Source: Natrinema soli (GTDB lineage: Archaea; Halobacteriota; Halobacteria; Halobacteriales; Natrialbaceae). From it: 9,868 bases of DNA. The DNA is taken from the NCBI RefSeq assembly GCF_028618695.1, contig NZ_JAQIVI010000326.1, positions 1 through 9,868 on the forward strand, given 5' to 3'. Under the pieces are notes generated by a model. It searched no databases. It was not told the DNA's origin and was given only the letters and a program-made list of their open reading frames with translations. Of the stretch, positions 1-5,604 are shown piece after piece (the first letter of the stretch is position 1; every line of letters starts with the position of its first letter). A program made the translations under genes and the position numbers.

Positions 1-327
1 GTCGTCGAACACGTCGGCGCGCCGACGTGGCAGAACTCGCTCAAGAGCCTCACCAAGGGCGGGCGACTCGTCACCTGCGGCGGCACCGGCGGCGGCAACC
101 CCGAGACGGACATTCCGCGCATCTTCTGGAATCAGCTGCAGATCATCGGTTCGACGATGGCCACGCCCGATCAGGTCGACGATGTGATGGAACTCGTCTG
201 GGACGGCACGTTCGAGCCCGCGATCCGCGAGGAACTGCCGATGAGCGAGACCGCGCGCGCTCACGAGATCATCGAGAACCGGGAAGGGTTCGGCAAGGTC
301 GTCGTGCGGCCGGACAGCGAACTCTAG
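1..327 (+). CDS. Zn-type alcohol dehydrogenase / quinone oxidoreductase, 3' part only
   Basis: This is the C-terminal 108 residues of a gene that starts before the window; reading frame 1 is open from base 1 to TAG at 325-327. The visible part fits the second half of the Rossmann NAD(P)-binding domain and the closing segment of medium-chain dehydrogenases: VVEHVGAPTWQNSLKSL, then GGRLVTCGGTGGG (the typical 'G-G-x-x-V-x-x-G' strand and turn), then the 'Q-L-x-I-I-G-S' strand and a C-terminal HEIIENREGFGKVVVRP tail. The catalytic zinc site and cofactor fingerprint would lie upstream, so the substrate and metal dependence cannot be judged. The family oxidises alcohols or reduces quinones/enones using NAD(P)H in the cytoplasm. 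Codon use is strongly GC-rich like the rest of the left flank. The family call is secure; the specific reaction is not. Confidence 0.85.
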   Translation, partial: VVEHVGAPTWQNSLKSLTKGGRLVTCGGTGGGNPETDIPRIFWNQLQIIGSTMATPDQVDDVMELVWDGTFEPAIREELPMSETARAHEIIENREGFGKVVVRPDSEL

Positions 328-395
328 TCGGGAGCGATCGAGGCCCGGCGAATCGACCCGATTGCGTTCGGAGACGGGCGGAGGGGGAACCGTGA

Positions 396-749
396 GTGCT
401 TTCACTGCGCGCTCGAAACGAATCGGTAGTGACCTCGAGCGACGACGGCGGCTACGTCCACGATCCAGCGGCGGTCGACGCCGGTTCGGACGGCGAGCGG
501 GGAGCCGACGGCCCGGCCGATGGCGGGCGGAATCACGAACCGGTACACCCCGCGACGGCCGACCGGGAGTTCGACTGGCGCGGCTGGACCCTCGTCGCCG
601 TCATCGTCTTCGCGTTTCTCGCCGCCCCGACTGCGATTTACCTCGTCCCGCCCGGTGCGGAGGGCTACCGCTTCGCGCTGTTGATCGTGCCGCTGGCACC
701 CGCTATTTTCCTCGCGATTACGGCCGTCTGGGCGACGACGCGGCCCTGA
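396..749 (+). CDS. Small two-helix membrane protein, function unknown
   Basis: I do not recognise a named family. The 117-residue product has an acidic, Gly/Asp-rich soluble N-terminus (about residues 12-60) followed by two strongly hydrophobic segments: about residues 65-85 (WTLVAVIVFAFLAAPTAIYLV) split by a short 'PPGAEGYR' loop from about residues 92-113 (FALLIVPLAPAIFLAITAV). This predicts a hairpin in the membrane with both ends on the same side. The start is uncertain. GTG at 396 sits about 11 bases after a GGAGG-like Shine-Dalgarno at 380-384, while GTG at 429 would give a cleaner acidic start (VTSSDDGG). It lies 68 bases after the dehydrogenase, same strand, and ends at TGA 747-749, convergent with the gene at 811-1128. 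The acidic composition and codon use are typical of a real haloarchaeal gene. Confidence 0.6.
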   Translation: MLSLRARNESVVTSSDDGGYVHDPAAVDAGSDGERGADGPADGGRNHEPVHPATADREFDWRGWTLVAVIVFAFLAAPTAIYLVPPGAEGYRFALLIVPLAPAIFLAITAVWATTRP

Positions 750-795
750 GCGCGGCTGACCGTGCGCGCTGTTCGACGACGAATTGCGTGACTAC

Positions 796-810
796 CGAAA
801 CAAAAACGGC
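796..810 (-). terminator. T-rich archaeal terminator of the 811-1128 gene
   Basis: Immediately after the TAG stop of the minus-strand gene at 811-1128, the minus strand reads GGCCGTTTTTGTTTCGG. Intrinsic termination in archaea depends mainly on a T-rich tract on the coding strand. This tract of five T, G and three T lies within 15 bases of the stop, in the gap between two convergent genes, exactly where a terminator is expected. No strong stem precedes it. Confidence 0.5.
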
Positions 811-1128
811 CTATACTTCTGCTTCGCGGACGACCTCGAGCCGATCGAGCACGGTCGAGCCGTCGCTCACGTCCCGGTCGGGCGTCTCCTCGCGGTCGAC
901 GTACGTCGCCAGTTCGTCATAGAGCCGATCGGCCTGCGGGCCGGTGAGTCGCTCCGTGTCGCCGTCGGCCTCGAGCGTCTCGAGTAGCTCGAGGGTCCAC
1001 TCGGGCGGCATCTCGTCGATCTCGAGGGCCTCGTCGAGGCGCTTCGAGAGGACGTGGTGGGCGACCCATTGCTCGTCTCGGGAGAGCGTGACTTCGTACG
1101 TCTCGGTTTCCGGTGGTGAGGAGCTCAT
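811..1128 (-). CDS. Small acidic hypothetical protein, conserved haloarchaeal type
   Basis: A 105-residue soluble, very acidic protein starting MSSSPPETETYEVTLSRDEQ. The predicted layout is a short strand (ETYEVTLSRDE), an amphipathic helix (QWVAHHVLSKRLDEALEI), a second helix (PEWTLELLETLEAD), and a third helix after 'TGPQADRLYDELATYVD'. It ends with DRLEVVREAEV. There are no Cys residues and no membrane segment. It resembles a small family of uncharacterised haloarchaeal proteins of about 90-105 residues with the same 'ETYEVxLSRDEQWVxHHVL' opening; I cannot give a reliable family number. No Shine-Dalgarno is seen before ATG 1126-1128, so it may have a short or leaderless transcript, as is common in haloarchaea. 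It is transcribed away from the sulfatase-like gene. Its function is unknown. Confidence 0.7.
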   Translation of the reverse strand: MSSSPPETETYEVTLSRDEQWVAHHVLSKRLDEALEIDEMPPEWTLELLETLEADGDTERLTGPQADRLYDELATYVDREETPDRDVSDGSTVLDRLEVVREAEV

Positions 1129-1180
1129 ATCGTCAGACGGGACCTGTTTCGTTGGTCCTCAAACAACGCTACGAACAGCG

Positions 1181-1190
1181 ATGTAATAAG
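1181..1190 (-). promoter_or_regulatory. Possible TATA box of the 811-1128 gene
   Basis: The minus strand reads CTTATTACAT about 55 bases upstream of the ATG at 1128, in an otherwise mixed-composition divergent gap (1129-1314). Distance and composition are compatible with an archaeal TATA element and a leader of about 30 bases. The match to a consensus is only partial, so this is a weak call. I saw no equally good element for the plus-strand gene at 1315. Confidence 0.2.
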
Positions 1191-1314
1191 CCTTGTTACC
1201 ATATGCCATAGTTGCGACGCAGCCGGGGATTCTTTCGATCTGACCGAACGGTTCGTTTGCCGATCAAAAGCTACTAACAGAACCGTATCCAGACCACAGA
1301 CAGGTGGAGCGTTA

Positions 1315-2403
1315 ATGGATCTCGAGACGGTTTCCGAGCGGATCGCGACCGGTCGCATCGGACGCGCGGTCTCGCGACTGGTCCCCGCAACCCCCATCTG
1401 GGAGCGCGAGTGGGACGTCTGCTGCGTGCTCGACGGCTGCCGCCTCGATCTCATGCGAGAACTGTCCGCGGCCGGCCACGACGCGCTGCCGGACCCCGAC
1501 GGGGTGGACTCGCTGTGGTCGGTCGGCTCCCAGTCCGCGGAGTGGATGGACCGAACCTTCGCGCCGCGGTACCGCGAGGAGATGGCCCGGACCGCCTACG
1601 TCACCGGCAATCCCTTTTCGTCGCAGTCCTGCGAGCACATCGCCGTCACGTCCGGCGACGTCCTGCCGCTCGAGGCCGACGATTTCGGCGCCTTCCACGA
1701 GGCCTGGCGCGACGAGTGGGTCGACGACGACATCTCGACGATCCCGCCCGCCCCCCTCACGGACGCCGCGATCGCGATCTGGCGCAACCGCGAGGAACTG
1801 GGCATCGACCGCGTGCTCGTCCACTACATGCAGCCCCACGCGCCCTTCCGGTCGGAGCCGGGGTGGTTCTTCGGCTCGGCCGACATCGAGCACTGGGGGC
1901 AGTTCACCGACGGCGAGTCGTCCGCTGCGGACGACGACTTCGACCCCGACGACCTCTCGCCCGCGGAACGCGAGGCCCTCGAGGCGCTCGCCGAAGCCGA
2001 GGCCGAGAGCGACGACGAGACGGATTCGATGAACGATCCCTGGATGCGCCTGCGCGACGGCGACTTTTCGTTCGACGCGGTCTGGACGGCCTACCGGGAC
2101 AACCTCGAGTGGGCCCTCGACGACCTCTCTCGACTGCTCGCGAACTGCGACGGGCGGGTCGCGATGACCAGCGACCACGGGAACGGACTCGGCGAGTTCG
2201 GCGTCTGGTCGCATCCGCCCGGGACGCCGATCCCCGCGATCCGGCGGGTCCCCTGGGTAGTCCGCGAGGGGCAGGATGGGGGGACCTCCGATCCCGCACT
2301 TCCCGCGGGAATTCGCGAGAGCGGGGCGAGCGGTGCGGACGATACGGATGGCGAAGCGGGTGCGGCGATCGAATCGCGCCTTGAGGCCCTGGGCTATCGG
2401 TAA
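1315..2403 (+). CDS. Sulfatase/alkaline-phosphatase superfamily protein
   Basis: A 362-residue protein of the AlkP-like superfamily (metal-dependent phospho/sulfo-ester hydrolases and transferases). The core metal-site motifs are visible in order: a strand ending in Asp, CCVLD40GCRLDL; a Ser-rich segment SLWSVGSQSAEW (residues 66-77), where the nucleophile is expected; HYMQPHAPF with His170 and His175; MTSDHGNGLGE with Asp287-His288; and His300 in VWSHPPG. It closes with the 'RVPWVV' strand. A highly acidic insertion (about residues 197-245) separates the core halves. No signal peptide or transmembrane helix is seen, so it is probably cytoplasmic. ATG 1315 is preceded by GGTGGAG at 1303-1309, 5 bases upstream. 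Its TAA overlaps the ATG of the methyltransferase (TAATG), so the two are translationally coupled. Such proteins often sit in haloarchaeal surface-glycan loci; the true substrate is unknown. Confidence 0.8.
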   Translation: MDLETVSERIATGRIGRAVSRLVPATPIWEREWDVCCVLDGCRLDLMRELSAAGHDALPDPDGVDSLWSVGSQSAEWMDRTFAPRYREEMARTAYVTGNPFSSQSCEHIAVTSGDVLPLEADDFGAFHEAWRDEWVDDDISTIPPAPLTDAAIAIWRNREELGIDRVLVHYMQPHAPFRSEPGWFFGSADIEHWGQFTDGESSAADDDFDPDDLSPAEREALEALAEAEAESDDETDSMNDPWMRLRDGDFSFDAVWTAYRDNLEWALDDLSRLLANCDGRVAMTSDHGNGLGEFGVWSHPPGTPIPAIRRVPWVVREGQDGGTSDPALPAGIRESGASGADDTDGEAGAAIESRLEALGYR

Positions 2404-3149
2404 TGGCCCCGAACACGCTCAGGGACGCGATCTACGCCGTTCGGACGGCTCGACTGGGACTCGAGCGTCGGCGACTCGACTACGGCGAGGAAACCCGCGA
2501 GCAGGCCGAGCGGCTGGCCGCCGTGCTCCCCGCCTCGGCGGCCGAACTGCGCGAGTACGAGCGGGAGTACGAGGACCTCGAGTGGTTCCACGACACGTAC
2601 GCGGACCGCGTGGCGGAGATCCACGAGGCCGGCGTGGCCACCGATACGACCCACTGGCGCGACGGGGTGACGCTGTACGTCGTCTGTCGCGCGCTCGAGG
2701 TCGAGACCGTCGTCGAAACGGGGGTGCTGTTCGGCTCGTTCGACGCGCACATTCTGGCGGCGATGTGCGAGAACGGCGGCGGCACCCTGCACGCGGTCGA
2801 CCTACCCGGCGGCCCGCCGGGGCCGTTCGAGTACGGCCACCTGATCCCGGATCGGTGTCGTGACCGGTGGGAACTCCATCGGGGCGATGCGCGGGACGTT
2901 TTGCTCGGGCTGCTCGAGCGCGTCGGACCCCTGGACCTCTTCTTGCACGACTCGGACCACCGGCTGCCCCACATGCGCTTCGAGTACGAGACGGCGCTGG
3001 GCCACCTCGAGCCCGGTGGGGTACTGGCCAGTCACGATGTGCGGCTCTCGAGGCTGTTCGATCGGTTTACCGAGGAAAACGGGCTACAATCGTGCGTGGT
3101 CTGCGATACCGGGATCGGACGGGTGCCTTCCTCGAGCAGCGCGGATTGA
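2403..3149 (+). CDS. Class I SAM-dependent methyltransferase
   Basis: A 248-residue methyltransferase of the Methyltransf_24-like type. The N-terminus (about residues 1-75) is helical and charged. The Rossmann core begins with VETVVETGVLFGSFDAHIL (residues 100-118), the glycine-containing SAM-binding motif I in its 'E-T-G-x-x-x-G-x-S' form. LHAVDLPGG (129-137) supplies the acidic residue at the end of strand 2. ELHRGDARDVL (157-167) is the motif around the adenine pocket, and PLDLFLHDSDHRLPHM (176-191) is the 'D-x-x-x-H-D-S-D-H' motif typical of this subfamily. Then follow EPGGVLASHDV (203-213) and the final strand pair. The family methylates sugars or small molecules, often in glycan or natural-product loci. 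The ATG at 2403 overlaps the preceding TAA, so it is coupled to the sulfatase-like gene. Substrate unknown. Confidence 0.85.
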   Translation: MAPNTLRDAIYAVRTARLGLERRRLDYGEETREQAERLAAVLPASAAELREYEREYEDLEWFHDTYADRVAEIHEAGVATDTTHWRDGVTLYVVCRALEVETVVETGVLFGSFDAHILAAMCENGGGTLHAVDLPGGPPGPFEYGHLIPDRCRDRWELHRGDARDVLLGLLERVGPLDLFLHDSDHRLPHMRFEYETALGHLEPGGVLASHDVRLSRLFDRFTEENGLQSCVVCDTGIGRVPSSSSAD

Positions 3150-3280
3150 GTGCGTCGGAACTCGACACCGATCCGATCGCGGGTCGTCGAGACGAAGTCG
3201 CGTCGAACCGAGACAGTGACTGGCGGTCATCGAGGGTATTCGGCAGTCGATCATCGTTCCGACGGAACTCCGGACTGGCA

Positions 3281-3432
3281 AACCCGCGTGCGGTGGCGCG
3301 CACTGTCGGCCGACCGAGCGTCGCGAGGGCGGCCGTCGCTACTGCGCGAGGGATGAGCGAGCGGAGCGAGGCGCGAACAGTGTGAGCGCCTCGAATACCG
3401 AGCGAATCGGCTGGGGAGGGCGTGGCGATCCC
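3281..3432. repeat. Candidate dispersed haloarchaeal intergenic repeat
   Basis: The stretch runs from GTGCGGTGGCGCGCACTGTC, through GAGGGATGAGCGAGCGGAGC, to AATCGGCTGGGGAGGGCGTG. I recall very similar wording ('gagggatgagcgagcg...gcgaatcggctggggagggtgtgg') recurring between genes in Natrinema/Haloterrigena-type genomes; this is memory, not a search. Inside it is a perfect 8-bp inverted repeat, CGAGGCGC at 3367-3374 and GCGCCTCG at 3386-3393, with an 11-base loop. The exact ends are not defined by the sequence, and no transposase is present. Confidence 0.4.
3367..3393. repeat. 8-bp perfect inverted repeat (stem-loop)
   Basis: CGAGGCGC (3367-3374) and GCGCCTCG (3386-3393) are exact reverse complements around the loop GAACAGTGTGA. 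The stem is GC-rich and would be stable in DNA or RNA. No T-tract follows, so it is not an obvious terminator. It lies inside the repeat-like element and probably belongs to it. Confidence 0.6.
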
Positions 3433-3561
3433 GTGTTGCCACGATAGCAGGACGCTTTTTCGTAGCATTTCCTCCAGAATACACCGTTCGATAATTGTCT
3501 CCATCGAATAGAGCAGTCGGACCGAACGGGCCGAAAACACGGAGCGGGGTTTTCGTCCCGA

Positions 3562-3948
3562 TCAGTCATGCCGGAGGTCACAGAGCACGGCGAGGCGTTC
3601 GGCGCGCTGGATGAGGAGCGCACGCCCGGCACCCGTGAGCCGATAGGCGGTCACCCGATCGTCGGAGTCGTCGCGTTCGGCGAGGAGGTCGCGGCCAACG
3701 AGCGCGCGCAGGTTCGGCTCGAGCCGGGCGCGGCTGACCGTGGGATACCGGCGTTCGAGGGTCCAGGTGATCCCCGAGGGGTAACAGCGCTTGCCGTCGC
3801 GCTCGCGGCGGGCGACGGCCTCGAGACAGTCGCGCTGGAAGGCGGTGAGTTCGATCCACGCGCGTCGGCCGTCTTTCGGCGGGTAGTCAGGGGGTGATGC
3901 GTCCGCTCGAGCGGGGCTTTCAAGGCCCCGCGAATCGTGGTCGGGCAT
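3562..3948 (-). CDS. PadR-like winged-helix transcriptional regulator
   Basis: A 128-residue protein. After a disordered, Pro/Asp-rich tail (residues 1-28), the winged-helix domain begins at WIELTAFQRDCLEAVAR (31-47). It continues with YPSGITWTLERRYPTVSRARLEPNL (56-80), the recognition-helix region in which 'V-S-R-x-R-L-x-x-N-L-R-x-L' matches the PadR-like pattern. Then comes GRDLLAERDDSDDRVTAYRLT (85-105), the beta-hairpin wing, and finally TGAGRALLIQRAERLAVLCDL, a dimerisation-type C-terminal helix. Members bind operator DNA as dimers and usually repress themselves or a neighbour. The gene is divergent from the PhiH1-like pair, 234 bases apart. A 6-bp inverted repeat lies 31-49 bases upstream of its ATG. 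No Shine-Dalgarno is evident. Cys41, Cys55 and Cys123 could in principle sense metal or redox state, but there is no evidence for that. Confidence 0.75.
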   Translation of the reverse strand: MPDHDSRGLESPARADASPPDYPPKDGRRAWIELTAFQRDCLEAVARRERDGKRCYPSGITWTLERRYPTVSRARLEPNLRALVGRDLLAERDDSDDRVTAYRLTGAGRALLIQRAERLAVLCDLRHD

Positions 3949-3979
3949 GGCTTTCTGCGGGATACGGAAGTCACGCGGG

Positions 3980-3997
3980 CCGGTGTTTGGGCACCGG
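3980..3997. promoter_or_regulatory. Inverted repeat upstream of the PadR-like gene (candidate operator)
   Basis: CCGGTG (3980-3985) and CACCGG (3992-3997) are exact reverse complements separated by TTTGGG. The dyad lies 31-49 bases upstream of the minus-strand ATG at 3948, where an archaeal repressor would block the pre-initiation complex. Part of it, CGGTGTTT, recurs at 4158-4165 in the divergent promoter. Confidence 0.35.
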
Positions 3998-4126
3998 GTC
4001 CGCGTTTCTCTCTCGAGGACCGATTCGGGTAGTCGTGGGTCCGTCTGGCTTCCGTAGTTCGGTCAAGGAGCAGACAGTACTTAGAACTAGTGCATCAAAT
4101 ACAGCTCCAGAAAGCTCTAAACAGCG

Positions 4127-4134
4127 TATAAATA
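4127..4134 (+). promoter_or_regulatory. TATA box of the PhiH1-like repressor pair
   Basis: TATAAATA is a near-perfect archaeal TATA element in an AT-rich patch. Transcription would be expected to start about 25 bases further on, near 4152-4160, giving a leader of about 25-30 bases before ATG 4183. There is no good Shine-Dalgarno in that leader. Confidence 0.65.
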
Positions 4135-4153
4135 CTATCGAATCGAGCGTTCT

Positions 4154-4177
4154 AACACGGTGTTTCGTGTGTTCACG
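4154..4177. promoter_or_regulatory. Overlapping dyads at the start site of the repressor pair (candidate operator)
   Basis: AACAC (4154-4158) and GTGTT (4160-4164) form a perfect dyad around one G. CGTG (4166-4169) and CACG (4174-4177) form a second one around TGTT. Both lie between the TATA box and the ATG, over the predicted start site, which is the classic position for autorepression in archaea. The footprint itself is inferred. Confidence 0.4.
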
Positions 4178-4182
4178 GTCGA

Positions 4183-4464
4183 ATGCGACGGCCACGGGTG
4201 GACTGGATGACGCGAGCCGACGACGCGATCCTCGAGTTTCTTCTCAACGAGGGGAACCGTCCCCTCGTCGCGAATCCGACCACCGTCGAGGCCAACATCG
4301 ATTACAAAATCTCGCACGTACGGCGCAGACTGCGAGCACTGCAGGATGGTGGACTCGTGGAGTACTACGACGAAGATCGGGGTCTGTATCGGATCAGTGA
4401 GCGAGGTCGAAAATATCTCGCCGGGGAGCTTGATGCCGATGACCTCGAGCCACCCGAGAGCTGA
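4183..4464 (+). CDS. PhiH1-repressor-like winged-helix protein (copy 1)
   Basis: A 93-residue winged-helix protein. The opening VDWMTRADDAILEFL (residues 6-20) is the hallmark of the haloarchaeal family related to the repressor of phage PhiH1. The HTH follows: VEANIDYKISHVRRRLRALQDGGLV (35-59), in which the recognition helix is KISHVRRRLRAL. Next is the short wing YYDEDRGLYRIS (61-72), then GRKYLAGELDADDLEPPES (75-93), the typical 'G-x-x-Y-L-x-G-E-L-D' tail. Such proteins bind DNA as small repressors, and many are chromosomal rather than viral. ATG 4183 fits both the family start and the TATA spacing. Seven bases separate it from the second copy, so they form one transcript. Confidence 0.85.
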   Translation: MRRPRVDWMTRADDAILEFLLNEGNRPLVANPTTVEANIDYKISHVRRRLRALQDGGLVEYYDEDRGLYRISERGRKYLAGELDADDLEPPES

Positions 4465-4471
4465 TTCCTGA

Positions 4472-4738
4472 ATGCGCCCGCTGGTTTCGTGGATGACAAA
4501 ATCCGATCCCGCGCTGCTCGAGTTCTTCGAGGAAACGGGGATAGCAATGCCGCCAGCGGTGGTTTCATACAACATTGACGGCGTCTCTCATCCGACGGTC
4601 AAGCGTCGTCTTCCGGTCTTGGAAGATCACGGACTTCTCCAAAAAGTCGATGCTGACCGGGGCTATTACCGAATTACGGATCGAGGTCGTGCCTATCTCG
4701 AGGGTGACTTAGAGAGCGAAGACCTCGAATCGTCATAA
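4472..4738 (+). CDS. PhiH1-repressor-like winged-helix protein (copy 2)
   Basis: An 88-residue paralogue of the gene just upstream with the same plan. It has SWMTKSDPALLEFFEETG (residues 6-23), VVSYNIDGVSHPTVKRRLPVL (30-50) with the recognition helix HPTVKRRLPVL, the wing VDADRGYYRITD (59-70), and RGRAYLEGDLESEDLE (71-86). It matches copy 1 clearly at both ends but differs in the recognition helix (SHVRRRL against PTVKRRL), so the two probably read different operators or form heterodimers. The ATG at 4472 follows the previous TGA by 7 bases, with no strong Shine-Dalgarno. It is followed by a long gene-free gap, so it probably closes the operon. Confidence 0.85.
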   Translation: MRPLVSWMTKSDPALLEFFEETGIAMPPAVVSYNIDGVSHPTVKRRLPVLEDHGLLQKVDADRGYYRITDRGRAYLEGDLESEDLESS

Positions 4739-5185
4739 CAAGAAAGCGTCGCAGGTGACCGCTCATCACCTGATGTACTCGTACACACAACCTAGGAAAT
4801 CCTATTTTTCGACCTTGCTAAACTGCCGATCTTGGGCCTCAAACGCGCACCGTGTACGCTCTTCGGACAAGAAAGACTGGCCAACCGATAGAGCGACGTA
4901 CGAGATGCACACGGCAAGTTACGGTTCGTGTACATATTCAAAAATCGGGCTCTGTTAGCGTATAACCCCAGGCAGTTGAGTCGAAAGGATGCTTCATCAT
5001 CTTCTATTCACTCGGAGGTTGGCTGAACGCTGCGATAATTATGTGTGAAAACTGAATAGTGGGATTTTCATCAGATATAGATAATATTCGTAGAGGCGAG
5101 TTGAATAGAAGGCGCGTAGTGCATAGACGCAGAATAAGATGGTGGGTTAGCACCCCTCCTCCGGAGATACCAATGAGTGGCGCCC
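4739..5185. other. AT-richer gene-free gap
   Basis: About 450 bases of lower GC content than either flank, with stops in most frames. Nothing in it reads like a haloarchaeal protein: the frames available are rich in Ser, Arg, Cys and Tyr and poor in acidic residues. The part nearest the Tat peptide gene, its 3' side, holds an 8-bp palindrome CTCCGGAG at 5159-5166. I see no tRNA, no transposase fragment that I can defend, and no repeated unit. Base composition suggests acquired or decaying DNA. Confidence 0.45.
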
Positions 5186-5401
5186 CTATCCTTCGTTCGG
5201 CATGTTCTCTGGTGGTTGGTCGCCTTTACCGGCGCAGACTTCCTCCTCTTTTTCGTCCGGCATCTGCCCGCACGCGTGGTGTGTTTCTGCCTCTTCATCC
5301 GATGGCGCGCCTGCGGGGCTATGGGCTGTTGCTGTACCTACACCGAGTGCTGTCAGTCCTGCAATACCGCTTGCCGTTCGAACAAATGTTCTCCGTTTCA
5401 T
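5186..5401 (-). CDS. Tat-exported small His/Cys/Met-containing peptide
   Basis: A 71-residue protein with an evident twin-arginine signal: KRRTFVRTASG (residues 2-12), a hydrophobic stretch IAGLTALGVG (13-22), and an A-x-A type site TATA before His27. The predicted mature chain of about 45 residues is acidic and carries His27, His41, His42, Cys44, Met47, Cys56 and Met67, a set suited to soft-metal binding. There is no lipobox, so it would be released or stay at the cell surface. Tat export implies folding, or cofactor loading, before export. The minus strand carries a perfect Shine-Dalgarno GGAGGT 6 bases before ATG 5399-5401, which supports the start. It is divergent from the polyferredoxin and probably works beside it. 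I do not know a named family. The metal role is inferred only from residue content. Confidence 0.7.
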   Translation of the reverse strand: MKRRTFVRTASGIAGLTALGVGTATAHSPAGAPSDEEAETHHACGQMPDEKEEEVCAGKGDQPPENMPNEG

Positions 5402-5408
5402 GGTACCA

Positions 5409-5423
5409 CCTCCTGAGGGGAGG
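5409..5423 (-). promoter_or_regulatory. Shine-Dalgarno inside a small hairpin
   Basis: On the minus strand CCTCC (5423-5419) can pair with GGAGG (5413-5409) across a 5-base loop CCTCA. The GGAGG is the Shine-Dalgarno of the Tat peptide gene. The hairpin would therefore hide the ribosome site, a possible translational control. The stem is only 5 bp, so it could also be chance arising from the anti-Shine-Dalgarno-like sequence. Confidence 0.4.
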
Positions 5424-5450
5424 CGTGCTATCTTCCCTCACGAGAAAAAA

Positions 5451-5458
5451 GAAAATAC
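5451..5458 (-). promoter_or_regulatory. Possible TATA box of the Tat peptide gene
   Basis: The minus strand reads GTATTTTC about 50 bases before the ATG at 5401, followed by a T-rich stretch. A start about 26 bases downstream (near 5428) would give a leader of about 25 bases that includes the Shine-Dalgarno hairpin. The match to consensus is moderate. Confidence 0.3.
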
Positions 5459-5604
5459 TGGTCCATCCCTCGAAACTGACAACTTTGTATTCAGTAGGGG
5501 CTATAGGAGTCTACCAAATGACAAATATTTACAGCCTTCATTGAATTATGTTTTTCGACTCTTGCACCAGAATGGAATTGAAGTGAGAAAAGAAAAGGCC
5601 AGTG

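Larger units (their letters stand above)
3150..3561. other. Gene-free gap with a repeat-like element
   Basis: No open frame here has convincing protein-like composition on either strand. The first part (3150-3280) is mixed sequence after the methyltransferase stop. The centre (about 3281-3432) is the repeat-like element described separately. The last part (3433-3561) has a short T5 tract at 3455-3459 that could serve as a plus-strand terminator, but it lies 300 bases from the methyltransferase stop. On the minus strand the region is the 3' flank of the PadR-like gene. Confidence 0.5.

Noticed and set aside
362..922. A 186-codon plus-strand frame overlapping two other genes
   Set aside because: Its translation is Arg/Ser-rich low-complexity sequence and conflicts with the membrane-protein frame at 396-749 and the minus-strand gene at 811-1128, both of which have normal haloarchaeal composition.
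1312..2214. A 300-codon open frame on the minus strand under the sulfatase-like gene
   Set aside because: It is the antisense shadow common in GC-rich haloarchaeal genes; its translation is rich in Arg, Val and Gly with no acidic bias, while the plus strand shows clear AlkP-fold motifs.
4183..4738. A provirus suggested by the PhiH1-repressor-like genes
   Set aside because: No integrase, structural virus gene, attachment repeat or tRNA is present, and this repressor family is widespread in ordinary haloarchaeal chromosomes.
4755..4958. A 67-codon plus-strand frame in the gap after the repressor pair
   Set aside because: Composition (many Ser, Tyr, Cys, Arg and few Asp/Glu) is unlike haloarchaeal protein, no Shine-Dalgarno is seen, and the start is not ATG.
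5040..5065. Similarity between AAAACTGAATAGTGG near 5047 and the CACTATTC/CTGAAAAC wording near 7388-7408
   Set aside because: The shared words are only 7-9 bases and arranged differently, so chance is the simpler explanation in AT-rich sequence.
5059..5544. A 161-codon plus-strand frame across the Tat peptide gene
   Set aside because: It is antisense to a gene with a Tat signal and a perfect Shine-Dalgarno, and its translation is Arg/Leu-rich without domain character.
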